NCBI GenBank assembly: GCA_956465555.1
Contig: OY101121.1
Coordinates: forward strand, 1,760,722-1,824,721
Source of the DNA: Nitzschia sp. pyKryTriq1
Taxonomy: Eukaryota; Bacillariophyta; Bacillariophyceae; Bacillariales; Bacillariaceae
DNA: 64,000 nt
Direction: 5' to 3'
Every line of letters starts with the position of its first letter. The first letter of the stretch is position 1. Made by a program: the position numbers and the translations under genes. Below, piece by piece: positions 40,492 to 52,678 of the stretch. The notes beneath the pieces were generated by a model that saw nothing but the letters and a program-made list of their open reading frames with translations, was not told the DNA's origin and searched no databases.

Positions 40492-43400
40492 ATGTGGCCG
40501 TCCCCATCGTCCAGTGGCCACCGTGGCAGCACGGCAATGTCCGACGTTGGCTCCTCAGTCAGCGGCTTTAGTGCCACATCCAGCGTCGTTCGGCACAATC
40601 AATTCGCTTCTTCAGGTCGCGCTAGTGCATTCTCCACCTCCAGTCCTAGCTCTTCCTCGTCGTTAACTCGGAAGATTGCTGCCGAGGCGGCTCCGACTGC
40701 CCAGAGCTCTTTTGGAATCTTGGTGGTTGGACTCGGCGGCGCCAATGGAACTACCATGTTGGCAGGAATTCTAGCAAATCGACTCAACATTGATTGGCAC
40801 GGGGCGAGAGGAGAACCCATGACGCCAAACTACAATGGATGTATAACACAGCTCGACTCTCGGGGCGTTCACGGGGGCGTCGGATACCGGAACGTAGTCC
40901 AGGGCCTGGCGACAGCCAACACGGCTGCCGTTGGCGGATGGGATATCCGACCGACGAAGCCCGGTGACGCTTTGCTGCAGGCGCAAATTTTGGATTATGA
41001 TTTAGTACGACAGGTGCAGGGAGAAATGAACAAGGTCAAACTCTTTCGAGGGCTCTTTGATCCTCGCTTTATAGGATCATCGCAGCACGACACCGCTAAT
41101 TACATTTTGACGGAACAGGAATGTAAAAACGACGCCGAGGCTCTCAAGTGTTTGCGAGCGGACATTCGGTACTTCAAGTGGAGAAATGGAGTGGTTGGAC
41201 ATACGACGGTCATTTGGAGTGCGAGTGTGGAACCGAATTCCGACTTGGTGACTAAAATCTTGACAGCAGATCATTTGCTGGAAGCAATTGATATGTCAGA
41301 AGAAGATAGGGGAGGCCCCATACCTCCTTCGCTGTTGTATGCGACGGCTGCGATTTTGGAAGGATGCTCGTTTGTTAATGGGGGGAGTCAGAACACCTTA
41401 GCCTGTCCTGGTCTCGCGGAACTGACAAAACAACATCTAGGAGTATACTGTCTGGGAACCGATTTCAAAGCGGGTCAAACCAAATTCAAGACGGCAGCTG
41501 TAGAGTATTTGCGAACGATGGGTTTAAAGCCTAAAGTGATTGCATCCTCCAACCATCTTGGAAACAACGACATGAGAAATCTAGCATCCGCCAAATCCGC
41601 GAGCAGTGCCAAACTCAAGGTAAAACATGACATTTTCGCACCGTGGCAAGAAGACGAGCTCGATCACAAAGTGTCCATTATGTTTACTCCCTACATCAAC
41701 GATGATAAACGCGACTTTGTGGAATACACCAGCCTTGGATTTTTGGGACAAACACATACTATGGTGACCTATACCCGTGCTTCAGATAGCGTCTTATGTG
41801 TTCCATTGATGATTGATGTGGCCGTCTGGTGTGATTATTTTTCGCGACGATCTTGGCCATATGAAAAGGTGGCCAAAGCACTCGCGTATTTATTCAAAGT
41901 CCCCGAGGGCGCCGCTCAAGGGGTGGATCCAGGATTCTTCCGTCAAATGGAAGAACTCAAAATACAAGTCTTGGCAGCGGCACAAAAGCAGCAGGCCAGA
42001 CAGATTCCGGCCGAAGGACAACCCTCCCAGCAGCAGCAGCAGGAGGCAAAATCGCCTATGAAAATTCGATCGCAGGGTGAGGTCTCTGCAGAATGGAGCA
42101 TTCCGGGAGGTGCGAGGGTGATATGTGCTGGATTGGGGTGTGTCGATATGCAACTCAATGAAGCATCAGGAGGGGATGGAGGAGAAGGCATTGAAACGTT
42201 TGAAGGTGAAAAGAGCATAGGAGGCGGGAGGTAAGACAATCTCAGACTTGAAGCGGATATTAACCACACCTGAAGCCAACGATGACTAAGATTGTATTCT
42301 TTGGTCGTACAGCGTCTCCATGGCATGCAAAACGTTGGCGCGACTCTGTCACGGAGAACCATCGAAACACGGCGATATGCAAGATACCCCACCAGTGGTT
42401 TCGGCAGTAATACCATTATGCATGATTGGCGATGATGATTCTGGAAACAAATTACTTAAGCTACTGGAAGATTGTGGTTCTTCTTGCAGTAATGTGGACA
42501 CGCGGGTTGTTCGTTCGACGCAGGCCAATGTGAAGGGGCTGCGAACCGCCTTGTCTGTATTACCAATCTATCGGGATGGGCGCAGAGGTTGCTTTTTCGA
42601 TGCAGCATCCAACGCAACATTTTCAGCTACGCAAATTATTCAAATGATGTCCGACGTTTTGTCGGGTGATTCATCGAGCGAATCACAAGGCGACATCCCT
42701 CCAGTTTACGGAGCCTTGCTTTTTGGATATCCGCATCTGTTGCCGTTGATGCAGGGACAAGATCTTGCTGTTGTGTTTGAAGAAGCGCGAAATATCATGG
42801 TTGATGGCGGAATCATTGTCTTGGATCTTAACGGAGTCCCGGATATTCAATTTTCGCTCGCTGGTGGACTACGTAGTCCGCAGGATTTGAATCGCGACAC
42901 TGTCATTGGACCGGCCCTCGAACACGTTGATATATTGCACATGAATGAAGACGAGCTTGCCTTACTGACGGGATGCAGAATTCTGGATGCTCCTGGAATG
43001 GAACAAGAGGACCAGTATGCCATATCCAAAGCAGTTGAGCTTTTCCTCAGGTGTGGCGTTGCCATCGTTGCCGTTACTAGAGGGAAAAAGGGTAGCTACG
43101 TCGCCTGCAATAATGCTGATCGAATGCAGAAATCACCCAGTTTGTGAGTTGAGCTAATATTTAGTGATCGTCGCCTGTAACCAACACTTCTGACACCTTC
43201 TTTTCCTGTTTTTGATTTCAGGCCGCAATCTTGGGCAAATTGTTCTGCCCACATTGCAGCTGCACAGCTCCCACCTGGCACAAAGCTCAATACCAATGGT
43301 GCAGGGGACTCGTTTACGTCTGGTTTCTTGATTGCGACTATGCTCCGTCATACAGGAAAATCTTCCAACACTCCTCGCGAAGCAAGTCAAAGAGCAAAGA

Positions 43401-43888
43401 TGAATCCGCCAGCAACAAAAGAGTCACCACAGCAAAAGCGATCGTCGCCAAAAAAGGTAACTCCTTACACTCTTTATATGAGAGAAAAGTATGTCTCTTT
43501 GAAGAGTCGATACAATGACGATAAGAAGGCTATTTTTGGAAAATGTCATGAAATGTGGGAAAAAGAGGGCCCAGATGTGAAGAGCAGGTATGAACGCATG
43601 GTCCAAGACTACGAAGAAGTTGGATCCAATGTTTCTGGTACAAGCTGGAGCATGTCGGATTTTTCTGACCCAGCGAATATTTCATCTGGAGCATCCCAAG
43701 AGTATGGGGATCCTCCGCTGCAACCTCTTGAATCGACAAACGAATCTTTAAGCCTTGAATCTGCCATTCAGTTCGCCGGACTGGTCGCGGCCAATCACGT
43801 CAATATCGGCACGAGAGACTTGAAATACTTGGACAGCAGCAAGCTGCTTCAGCAGGCAGCCATCTTTCCACGTGGCCGAGAGATATGA
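40492..43888 (+). CDS. INO1: Inositol-3-phosphate synthase fused to pfkB kinase with HMG-box-like insert
   Basis: Exons 40492-42230, 42313-43143 and 43222-43888 (phase 2 joins) encode about 1,078 residues. Residues about 75-505 are myo-inositol-3-phosphate synthase, which makes inositol phosphate from glucose-6-phosphate using [18 protein letters not shown] near 80 binds NAD, and [26 protein letters not shown] and [12 protein letters not shown] are family blocks. A Gln-rich linker leads in the same exon to [15 protein letters not shown] near 540, the start of a pfkB/ribokinase-type domain; [15 protein letters not shown] follows across the first intron. Its signature [14 protein letters not shown] has the catalytic Asp near residue 886. 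Residues about 935-990 insert an HMG-box-like segment ([20 protein letters not shown]). The kinase C-terminus ([13 protein letters not shown]) follows. Plant myo-inositol kinase belongs to pfkB, so inositol phosphorylation is plausible but inferred. Confidence 0.88.
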
Positions 43889-44667
43889 AGTACCTCATTC
43901 GAACAAGGCATAATAAGCTACAGAAGCTCTCTAGTAGTAGTAGGAAACATCTCACTCAAGAGAATATAATCAATCATTCAGACGCAATTCCAACTTTTTA
44001 GAATGACGGCACTGCATCCGCCTTCCCTTCCCTCCTATGCCTGCTCAAGAAATAATGGTATCCAGAATGCCGCCATGGGCTTGCCGGGTCGTTTTGCAAC
44101 TCCGATCCGAAGCAATACCCATAGGTTCGCTTTCTCGTCCCTCGTAAAATAATATTATGTATGTATGAGTACCGTACCATCCAGATGCCGATAATAACAT
44201 TTCGACCTGGTGACGTCATCTTCCAAATTTGGGCCATATTCTTTATGATGGCCGTGCGTGGGGTAGCTTTCGCAGTTCAACCGTGCAGTAGAATTCGGGT
44301 ACAAGTAGTACCGCTACGTGTATTTTGTACTCATACACTCATACACGTACCTTTCACACGAATCTCTTCAAATCTTATGTACGGTACGGGTATGTAGACT
44401 ATTCGTAACAGTAGGAACTTGGTAGGAACGATACTCGGTGGAACAAGCGGGGTTCGCAAACTCACCAACGGTGTCAGTTCGCATTTCTGTTGCCCAGCAA
44501 TAACTTCTCGTATCTTTTTGTGGTCGAGAAGCCTCCGATCCTCCCCGAAGGCGGCCGCCAATCGACACAAAACAACTCAACGACGAAGTAACAAATAACA
44601 TCAATCCCTTTCGACAGAGCTTCTCAGCTGCTAGTGAATCAGCCTGATAAGCTACAGCAAAGCAACC
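43889..44667. other. Intergenic region before the oxidoreductase gene
   Basis: About 780 bases with no recognisable gene. It should hold the 3' UTR of the inositol fusion and the promoter of the pyruvate:NADP+ oxidoreductase. An in-frame stop at 44635 bars upstream extension of that start within the unspliced sequence. Confidence 0.5.
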
Positions 44668-47600
44668 ATGGCAACGGAAGGGGCCTCCAACCCGAAAAAG
44701 ATCGAGGAAAATGGGATGTGTGTCGACGGTGAGAACGAATCCTCTATAATATCTATGAGTCTTATGTGCAGCGATCGTGCTTTTCTCAAGTCTCTCTTTT
44801 TTGCGTGAGCAGGAAATTGGGCTGCCGCCCATGTTTCGTATCGCACAAACGACTGTGCCTACATTTTCCCTATCACCCCAAGTTCACCAATGGGCGAAGA
44901 AGTAGACGCTTGGGCCGCAGAAAACAAGAAGAATCTATGGGGCCAAGAGCTCAAAGTCGTGGAAATGCAAAGTGAAGGTGGTGCTGCTGGCGCCCTGCAC
45001 GGAGCATTGGTTTCTGGCTCCTTGGCTACTACGTACACGGCGAGTCAAGGTTTGCTCTTGTTTATCCCCAACATGTACAAGATTGCTGGGGAGCTTTTGC
45101 CGACGGTCATTCACGTGGCGTCTCGAGCTCTTGCTGGGGAAGCTTTGTCCATTTATGGGGATCACAGTGATACCATGCTTGTGCGTGGATGCGGATGGGC
45201 CATGGTGTCGTCCTTCAGTGTTCAAGAAGCGCACGACATGGCTGCCATTTGTCAGATGGCAACCTTGAACTCTCGGGTGCCGTTCCTCCATTTCTTTGAT
45301 GGCTTCAGAACTAGTCACGAGGTCAACAAGATTAGATTGATCACCGACGATCAGCTCCGTGAGATGATGCCATTCGATAAAATCGAGGAACATCGTCAAC
45401 GAGCACTGTCTCCCAATCATCCAACGTGAGTATTTTTGAGAAAGTCTTCACTGGCCGAATTTTTAACGTATTCTCTTACAAAGGCATTCTTTTGAAATGG
45501 TAAACAGCCAACGTGGTACGGCACAAGCTCCAGATGTATTCATGCAGATGGTAGAGAGTAGCAATCAATACTACAATGAAGTTGAAGGGCACATTGTGCA
45601 AGCAATGGACTTATTCCACCGTGTCACTGGGCGGAAGTATGATCCCTTGGAATACCGATACTATGGATCGTCGTCTCCAAGAGTCGCCATTCTCTGCATG
45701 GGGTCTGGTGTTACCGTTATCGATGGTACATTGAAGCATTTGAAGAGCGAAACAACTTGTCTCATTGCTATTCGAATGTTCCGTCCATGGAATCGAAAGC
45801 GCCTTGTCGACTTGATTCCTGATAGCGTCACACGCATTGCTGTGTTGGATCGAACACGAGAGGGAGGGTCGCAGGGAGAACCACTCTATTTGGACGTCTG
45901 CACTTCTCTCATGCAAGAAGGTAAAGGCAACCTGTTCGTCGCAGGCGGCCGATACGGTCTCGGCTCCAAGGACTTCACTCCTCGGATGGTTTCGGCGATA
46001 ATTCAAAATATGCTGCGGAAAGAAATTTCATCGATTCAACGCCCCTTCACGGTAGGTATCTCTATATGTTATTGTATTGCATTGAATGTTTCAAAACCAA
46101 ATTCGTTACTTACACACATTCGCCTCTCTCCTTGTTCTCCAGGTTGGCATCAATGATGATGTGACAGTAAGTGCGAATGATATTGTATACCGGTAGTACT
46201 CCTCGTCGGAACTGCATCACTCATAGATAGTCGACTTTTTCTCTCTCCTTCTACAGAATCTTTCATTGCCAATTGGACGCAGTCTGAACATTCTCGACCC
46301 AAGTATTACCCAATGTGTTTTCTGGGGATTTGGTAGCGATGGTACGTATCTTGCTTCTTTGGCCCGAGTCAACATTATTTGAAGTGGAATCTCACGTCGT
46401 GTTGGTCCAATACAGGAACTGTTGGCGCCAACAAATCGGCCGTTAAGCTGATTGGAAACTACCACAAGGATATGTCAGTCCAGGCATACTTTGAATATGA
46501 TGCCAAGAAAAGTAGTGGATGGACCATCTCTCATTTGCGTTTTTCTCCAAATGTCGCTATTGAGGCCCCATTTCGCGTGGAAGAATGTCAAGCCGACTAC
46601 GTTGCTTGTCACAATGAAGGCTACGTGCAAGCAAACAAATTCGATGTGGTCAAGTTCTGTAAGCGACGGGGAAATTTCTTTTTGAACACTTCTGTGGCAT
46701 CCATGACCGATCCCGAGGAACGGATCAAAGCTCTCGAGCAGCTCATTTCGTCCAAGAACCTACGCCAGATTGCCTTGAAGAACGTCAATGTAAGCATGTC
46801 TTTGCCTCCTCTATGCTCTCAAGCCTCACCAATTCTAACCTGTCTCCCAATCTAGTTCTACATCATGGATGCTGTCGGGCTTTCCCGAAAATACGGGCTT
46901 GCAGGACGTATCAACATGATCTGTCAGACTGTTTTCTTCCGTCTCTCAAATGTTGTCCCTTTGGATGATGCTGTTGCGCTACTCAAGGCATCCATCGTGA
47001 AGACATATGGTTACAAGGGAGATGATGTCGTTGCAAAGAATATCGACTTGTTGGAAGCGGTTGTCTCTGATCCAGCGACTTTGATCAAGATTGATATCCC
47101 TGAAAGTTGGAAGAAAGTTCAGTTATCGACGGGCGAGAAACCTTACGAGAACCGACACAATCGTTTGCTAGACGACGAGAAGATGCGCAAGTTCATGACT
47201 GATATCGCGGATCCCGTCTCTCGTCTTGAGGGTGATGACATCCCTGTTTCCAAATTCTTGGAAAACCATCTTCTCGGAGGTGTCATGATTCCAGGTACCA
47301 CTAAATTTGAAAAACGAAACCCCAATCCAAGTGGTCGAATTCCCAAGTGGAATGCTGATAGCTGCACTCAATGCAATCAGTGCATTTTCATTTGCCCACA
47401 TGCTGCCATCCGTCCTTTCGTGGTTACGAAAGAGGAAGCCATGAATGCGCCCTTCCCAGCTCAGTTCGAGACAATCAAAGTCACGGGTGCGGAATTTGGT
47501 GGCAAGAAATACGCTCTAAGAGTTTCTCCTTTGGACTGTACAGGTTGCAATGCATGCGTGGAAGCTGTAAGTTGGGTTTGCATTTCATATTCTCAAAACT

Positions 47601-50600
47601 ATTCATTCATTGCCTCATTTTTGGTCTCTCCTTATAGTGTCCCGAGGAACCGAAGGCTCTCGAGATGCAAAGCATCGAAATTGACAAAGAAGCCAACACG
47701 AAGAACTGGGAATATGCTTATGATCTTCCTGAACGCGGTGATCTCACCGACAAGACCTCCATCCGTGGTTCCCAGTTTCAGACGCCGTTGATGGAGTTCT
47801 CCGGTGCCTGTTCTGGATGTGGAGAGACGCCGTACTTCAAGCTCCTTACACAGCTCTTTGGAGAGCGTATGGTCATCGCGAATGCGACTGGTTGTTCGAG
47901 TATTTGGGGAGGATCTTTCCCCTCCAATCCATACACCGTCTCGAAGAAGACAGGGCGTGGACCAGCATGGGCGAATTCTCTTTTCGAAGATAACGCAGAA
48001 TTTGGTCTGGGTATGTTTGTGGCAATGCGCCATCGCAGAGAGCGCCTGGCTAAGCTTGTCGATGACTACGTCCACCAAATGTTACTCAAGCCCCAAGAAG
48101 AAAAATCTTCCGCAGAGAAAGAACTTGTTCATCTTCTGATGGATTGGCTCGAGATAAAGGATGAAAAGAGTGATAAACCCACGCAGCTTTACGATAAAAT
48201 GAAGCCACTCTTCCAAGAGCTCCTCCCGGCCAACGGAAACTCCAAGGGCTCCATGCTGTCGACGATTTGGTCTGATCGCGACATGTTTGCTAAGATTTCT
48301 CAGTGGATAGTTGGGGGTGATGGTTGGGCCTATGATATTGGGTAAGCTTTTTATCCTCTCCATGCTAATCTCCAGCGTTCTCCGGCTGTATCCATGTACT
48401 CACTATTATTGTCTTATAGATTCGGTGGTCTGGACCATGTTGAAGCCTTCGAAAGCAATGACGTCAATGTTTTGGTAGTTGATACGGAGATGTACAGTAA
48501 CACCGGTGGGCAGATGTCAAAGGCGACACCCCAAGGAGCTACCGCAAAGTTTGCTGAAGGCGGAAAGATGCAGCGAAAGAAAAACATCGGTGAAATCTTC
48601 ATGACATACGAGCATGTCTATGTCGCCAGTGTTTCGCTCGCAAATCAATCTCAAGTCCTGCAGGCGTTCATCGAAGCTGATCAACACGCCGGACCTTCGA
48701 TCATCATTGCTTACTCGCCTTGTGTGCAACAAGGAGTTCGTCCACGAGGCCTTGATGACATGGTGGAGGAAAGTCGGTTTGCTGTTGATTCGGGATACTG
48801 GCCCCTTTATCGCTTCAACCCCGAGCTCGTTAAGGAGGGTAAGAATCCATTCATTTTGGACAGCAAGAAGCTCCGCAAAGATGTGGCATCCTTCCTCCAA
48901 CGTGAAAGCCGATTCATCAAACTTCAAAAGAAACACCCCGAAATTGCCGAGGACATGTTTGCAAAGATGAATCAAGATGTGCATCACCGTATGGAACACT
49001 TGAACCAACTCGCTGCTGGCTACAAAGCCTTTGGCCACGAAGATGAGGCACCCGTGAAGGTACTTTTCGCTTCGGAGACTGGAACTGCCGCTCGCGTGGC
49101 AATGGATTTCGCCGACGCTTGCACTCTCTCCCATGTTGCTGATGCGATGAACGATGTTGAACTTGACGACATTGATGGTAAAACCACCATCTTCTTCATC
49201 GCCACTTGTGGCCAAGGCGCTTTCCCACAAAATGGCAAAGAGTTCTACAAAAATTTGTGCGCTCGCAAAGACAAGTTCTCGGAGGGCACAAAGTTCGCAG
49301 TATTCGGGCTCGGTGATTCTTCCTACTACTTCTTCTGCGAAGCCGCCAAAAAAGTGGGAGAGAAGTTGCTGGAACTTGGAGCGGAAAAGTTGCTTGATTT
49401 GGGAATTGGAGACGATTCCGCGGAAGAAGGGATGGAAGACGGCCTTCATGACTGGCTTGACACAGTGTGGCCTGCCTTGGATGTGCCGCCACCGGCAGAA
49501 GTCCCACATATTACTCCCGTGAAGGTAGAATACAGTCCCAAAGCCGTTGCTCACCCTGCCGACGAAGAAAGAGTTCTCCACATGTACTACAATCAAGACG
49601 GTATAAAGGCAAAGAGTGTTCCCATCTTAAGTAACGAAAAGATGTGCGATGAAAGCTACAACCGCGACTTCCGCACCATCCGCTTGAACACTGGTGAGAG
49701 CATGCCGTATGAATTGGGAGATGCTTTGGAGATTTTCCCGCAAAACGACCCCGCGAAGGTCTCAGAATTCTTACATGCCTACTCGCCGGACTTTGATGAA
49801 CGCACTGTTGTGAAGATTCACGACTTTGGAATCGACGGTGAAGTATCATTGGGAACTTTGTTCACCTATGTCCTGGATCTCTTCGGAAAACCATCGAAGC
49901 ACTTTATGCAGCAGCTGGCGACCTTTGAGACGGATGCAGAGGAGAAGAAACTCATGTTGGATCTCGAATTCCTTAAAACCGAGGGCAAGAAATCAGGAAT
50001 CACCATTGCCGATGCTCTCATGCGCTTCAAGAAGGCACACCCTCCCATCCCAGTGCTCATGTCCATTATTCCTCAGATCAAGCCCCGCGCGTATTCGATC
50101 GCTAGCGCCCCATTGGCCTCAAAGAACATCACCGAGTTGCTTGTCTTGATCGACACGTGGTGGTGCGAAGAAGGGGAGCGCGTTGGATTGACATGTGATA
50201 TGCTTCGTCAGAAGACTGCTGGTGAGCATCTCTGGTGCCGAATGAAAGCCGGAAGCATGGATCCACCTGAACCTCTGCAGCCCGTGTTTTGTGCTGGAAT
50301 CGGAAGTGGACTCGCGCCCCACATGGCCTTTCTTCGTGATAAGGTCCGCGCCGCTGAAGCCGGGGAGCCTGTTGGTGAATTCTCGTTGTACTTCGGAAAT
50401 CGCAAGAGAGCCCACGAGTTCCTATACCAATCCGAGTTGGAAGCGATTGAGAAGAAATACGACTGGTTCAAACTTCATGTTGCCTTTAGCCGTGACGATC
50501 CCAGCAAGAAAGTTTACGTCCAAGACTTGGTTGGTCAAACAGACGATGCTCGCCTATTGCTTCATGATACCGACAATGGAATGATGTACATCTGCGGAAA

Positions 50601-50742
50601 TCGAAATCTACCAAAACCATTGCAAGAAGCCCTCGTCAAGAGTTTCTCGAAATGGAGCGACGACCCGAAGGAGATCGAGTCTGCCAAGGCAGCCATGGAG
50701 CAACTATACATTAAGAATCGGTGCCAGCAAGAAGTGTGGTAG
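44668..50742 (+). CDS. PNO: Pyruvate:NADP+ oxidoreductase (PFO fused to CPR-like flavoprotein)
   Basis: Nine exons: 44668-44728, 44813-45425, 45484-46051, 46143-46166, 46257-46341, 46416-46789, 46856-47566, 47638-48341 and 48420-50742. They encode about 1,820 residues; Euglena PNO is similar in size. The enzyme makes acetyl-CoA and CO2 from pyruvate and passes electrons to NADP+. The PFO part has FDGFRTSHE near residue 181, two 4Fe4S motifs (CTQCNQCIFICP near 744 and CTGCNACVEACP near 802), ACSGCGETPY near 869 and the thiamine-diphosphate motif GDGWAYDIGFGGLDHV near 1038. A flavodoxin-like domain starts near 1258 (VLFASETGTAARV), with FAD-binding RAYSIAS near 1603 and NADPH-binding CAGIGSGLAPHMAFL after it. 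No mitochondrial or plastid presequence is evident, so the model predicts a cytosolic enzyme. Exon 4 is only 24 bases. Confidence 0.95.
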
Positions 50743-51517
50743 TCGATCTGCCTGTCTGCATGCGATTATTGATGAGAAAAAGATCATCTTAGAGAGAAAT
50801 CGGCAAATGCAATTGAATTTCTTGTTTTCGCCGAACCCATTACACATTTATTACATTGAACATCTATTATGAAAGGCATGCATGCCGAGGGGCAGCTTGG
50901 ACTTTCTGGAGAGTAGAAATATTTGCCACCACACACATCATGTGTTTTTTGTTCTTGTTGCCGTGCATGGCATATTTTATTTGTATGTTCATCATCAAGA
51001 TGGTTGGGGACGAGAAAAATGAAACAAGACGAAGTACTCGTACACCCAAAATAAATGGGATGCTTTAGTTCGTACTCAGGACCGGCTGGCTTCAGATAAT
51101 TAAGCCCTTTCAACATATTGATTTTTCGACACATTGTGTCGAAAAATCAATATATGTATCCGAATATTTTCAATATGTTCTGAACACGAGCCGGCGATGA
51201 GCAAAAATTGGAAAAAATGGCGAACCGTTCCGGCGCATCACGACTCGTTAATTTCACACTTTTCACTCGTGCTTCCGTAATAATAGTAAGGACCAGGTAC
51301 TTGCACCTGGTACCTGGTACTGTACAGAATAACACAAAGGATATGCTCTTCCGTCGTCTCTTATTAATACCCGTGCCGGTACTTGTACAGTACCAGTCGT
51401 CGTCGGTCACATACTTATAACAATATCGTACCTACAACAACAAATAAGGCTAGCTAGCAGGTTATTCTGCAACGCTGCGAATCGGGAGACGAGCATCCAC
51501 CTTCCTCCCACAGCAGA
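50743..51517. other. Intergenic region with a strong hairpin
   Basis: About 775 bases downstream of the oxidoreductase. It contains a near-perfect 39-base hairpin (51115-51153), flanked by weaker CATATTGA/TCAATATG copies, and GGTACCTGGTACTG palindromes near 51294-51323. No gene is seen. Confidence 0.5.
51115..51153. repeat. 19-bp-arm hairpin with 1-base loop
   Basis: Arm 51115-51133 (ATATTGATTTTTCGACACA) is the exact reverse complement of 51135-51153, with a single T between. It lies about 370 bases beyond the oxidoreductase stop. It could be a foldback relic; a role as an RNA end signal is speculative. Confidence 0.85.
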
Positions 51518-52678
51518 ATGGACACCGAGAAAAGCAAAAACGAGCAAAGGCGGCAGAGCCGCCGACAACGGCTGTCACTTCGAGGATCGTCTATCGTCTC
51601 GGAACAATCCACTACAGCAAGTGAATCCTCGCCATCGACATCGACTGCCTCCACATTCATTTCGAGAATCTCTAGGCGAGAATCAAGAAAAAGGAATAGA
51701 AAAGGTGTCCGCGATTCTCCAACGATAGAGGAATCGGTGGGAGAAGAATCAGAGACGGACGAGCCCGATATCGAGGAGGACTTTCACGAGAGCCAACAAG
51801 AAAGCATATATAGCCTTCCTGGTGCATTTCGAGTTTCGAGAAAGTTTGTGAACCATCAACAGATTGAAGAAATTGAATTGGAGGACGTTTCAATTGAGAC
51901 CTACTCTACGGCAAAAACTCAACCTGTGGTTATTCCCAGTGCCTCGCTTGTGCAAGAAAGCTTACGAAACGTGAATGATGAAGCTTTGCCAATTGCTTTC
52001 CCGTACACCAACGTGCTATTGGTCACAAAGCGACATTTATGTATTTGTGTTGTCTTGAGCTGCCTTGCATTTGGAGGGCTATTCACCGGGCTTCTTTTTG
52101 CTCTGTGGGAGCCATCACCAACGATGGACACGAATGGTGCTGGTTCGTTGCGAAAAGTGGGGCCATTGACTCAAAATTCAACCCTTCCACCAAAGTCAGA
52201 TTGGAACGTCAATGAAAGCTATGATCAGACACTGCCAACAATGGCACCGACTCTATATAGTTCTACAATGATTGCGACTTCTGCACCATTGCCATCAAGC
52301 AGCACCTCCCAGCCCACGATTCTTCTAGTCGCTCCTACCCAGGTGCCAACGCCATCACCGACGCAAACCCCAACGTGGCGTCCAACGACATTTCCGTCGC
52401 AATCACCAGTTCGTGTAACAGCAGTGCCAACAAGTTTCGAACGCGATCCACCCACACCAACAACTGCGAGTATGCCAGTTACTGGTGGATTTTCTCTCAC
52501 AAGCCCTCCGGCTGCACACCCAACGAGCATGCCAACGATGAACCCGAGTGGAGACACCAGTCTTCGCAGTGGAGGTAGCGAAAATGGAAATGGAAATGGA
52601 AATGGAAATGGAAACGGAAACGGAAACGGAAATCAGGGCAATGCCAATGGGAACGGCGGCAACAACGGTAGCGCATAA
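51518..52678 (+). CDS. Type II single-pass membrane protein with Pro/Thr stalk and Asn-Gly tail
   Basis: A single frame of 386 codons. The N-terminal 165 residues are hydrophilic, Ser/Arg/Glu-rich and lack a signal peptide. One transmembrane helix lies near residues 172-195 (CICVVLSCLAFGGLFTGLL). Then comes a Pro/Thr/Ser stalk (TQVPTPSPTQTPTWRPTTF) and a C-terminal run of Gly-Asn repeats from a GGAAAT hexamer expansion (about 52583-52634). The plan matches the N-terminal half of the LRR protein at 13330 (cytosolic basic region, helix, PT stalk) but no LRRs follow. The function is unknown. Outward orientation of the C-terminus is inferred from stalk composition. Confidence 0.7.
   Translation: MDTEKSKNEQRRQSRRQRLSLRGSSIVSEQSTTASESSPSTSTASTFISRISRRESRKRNRKGVRDSPTIEESVGEESETDEPDIEEDFHESQQESIYSLPGAFRVSRKFVNHQQIEEIELEDVSIETYSTAKTQPVVIPSASLVQESLRNVNDEALPIAFPYTNVLLVTKRHLCICVVLSCLAFGGLFTGLLFALWEPSPTMDTNGAGSLRKVGPLTQNSTLPPKSDWNVNESYDQTLPTMAPTLYSSTMIATSAPLPSSSTSQPTILLVAPTQVPTPSPTQTPTWRPTTFPSQSPVRVTAVPTSFERDPPTPTTASMPVTGGFSLTSPPAAHPTSMPTMNPSGDTSLRSGGSENGNGNGNGNGNGNGNGNQGNANGNGGNNGSA
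52583..52634 (+). repeat. Hexamer repeat encoding Gly-Asn
   Basis: Roughly eight copies of GGAAAT or GGAAAC inside the preceding gene encode an alternating Gly-Asn tract. It is likely length-variable. Confidence 0.85.
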
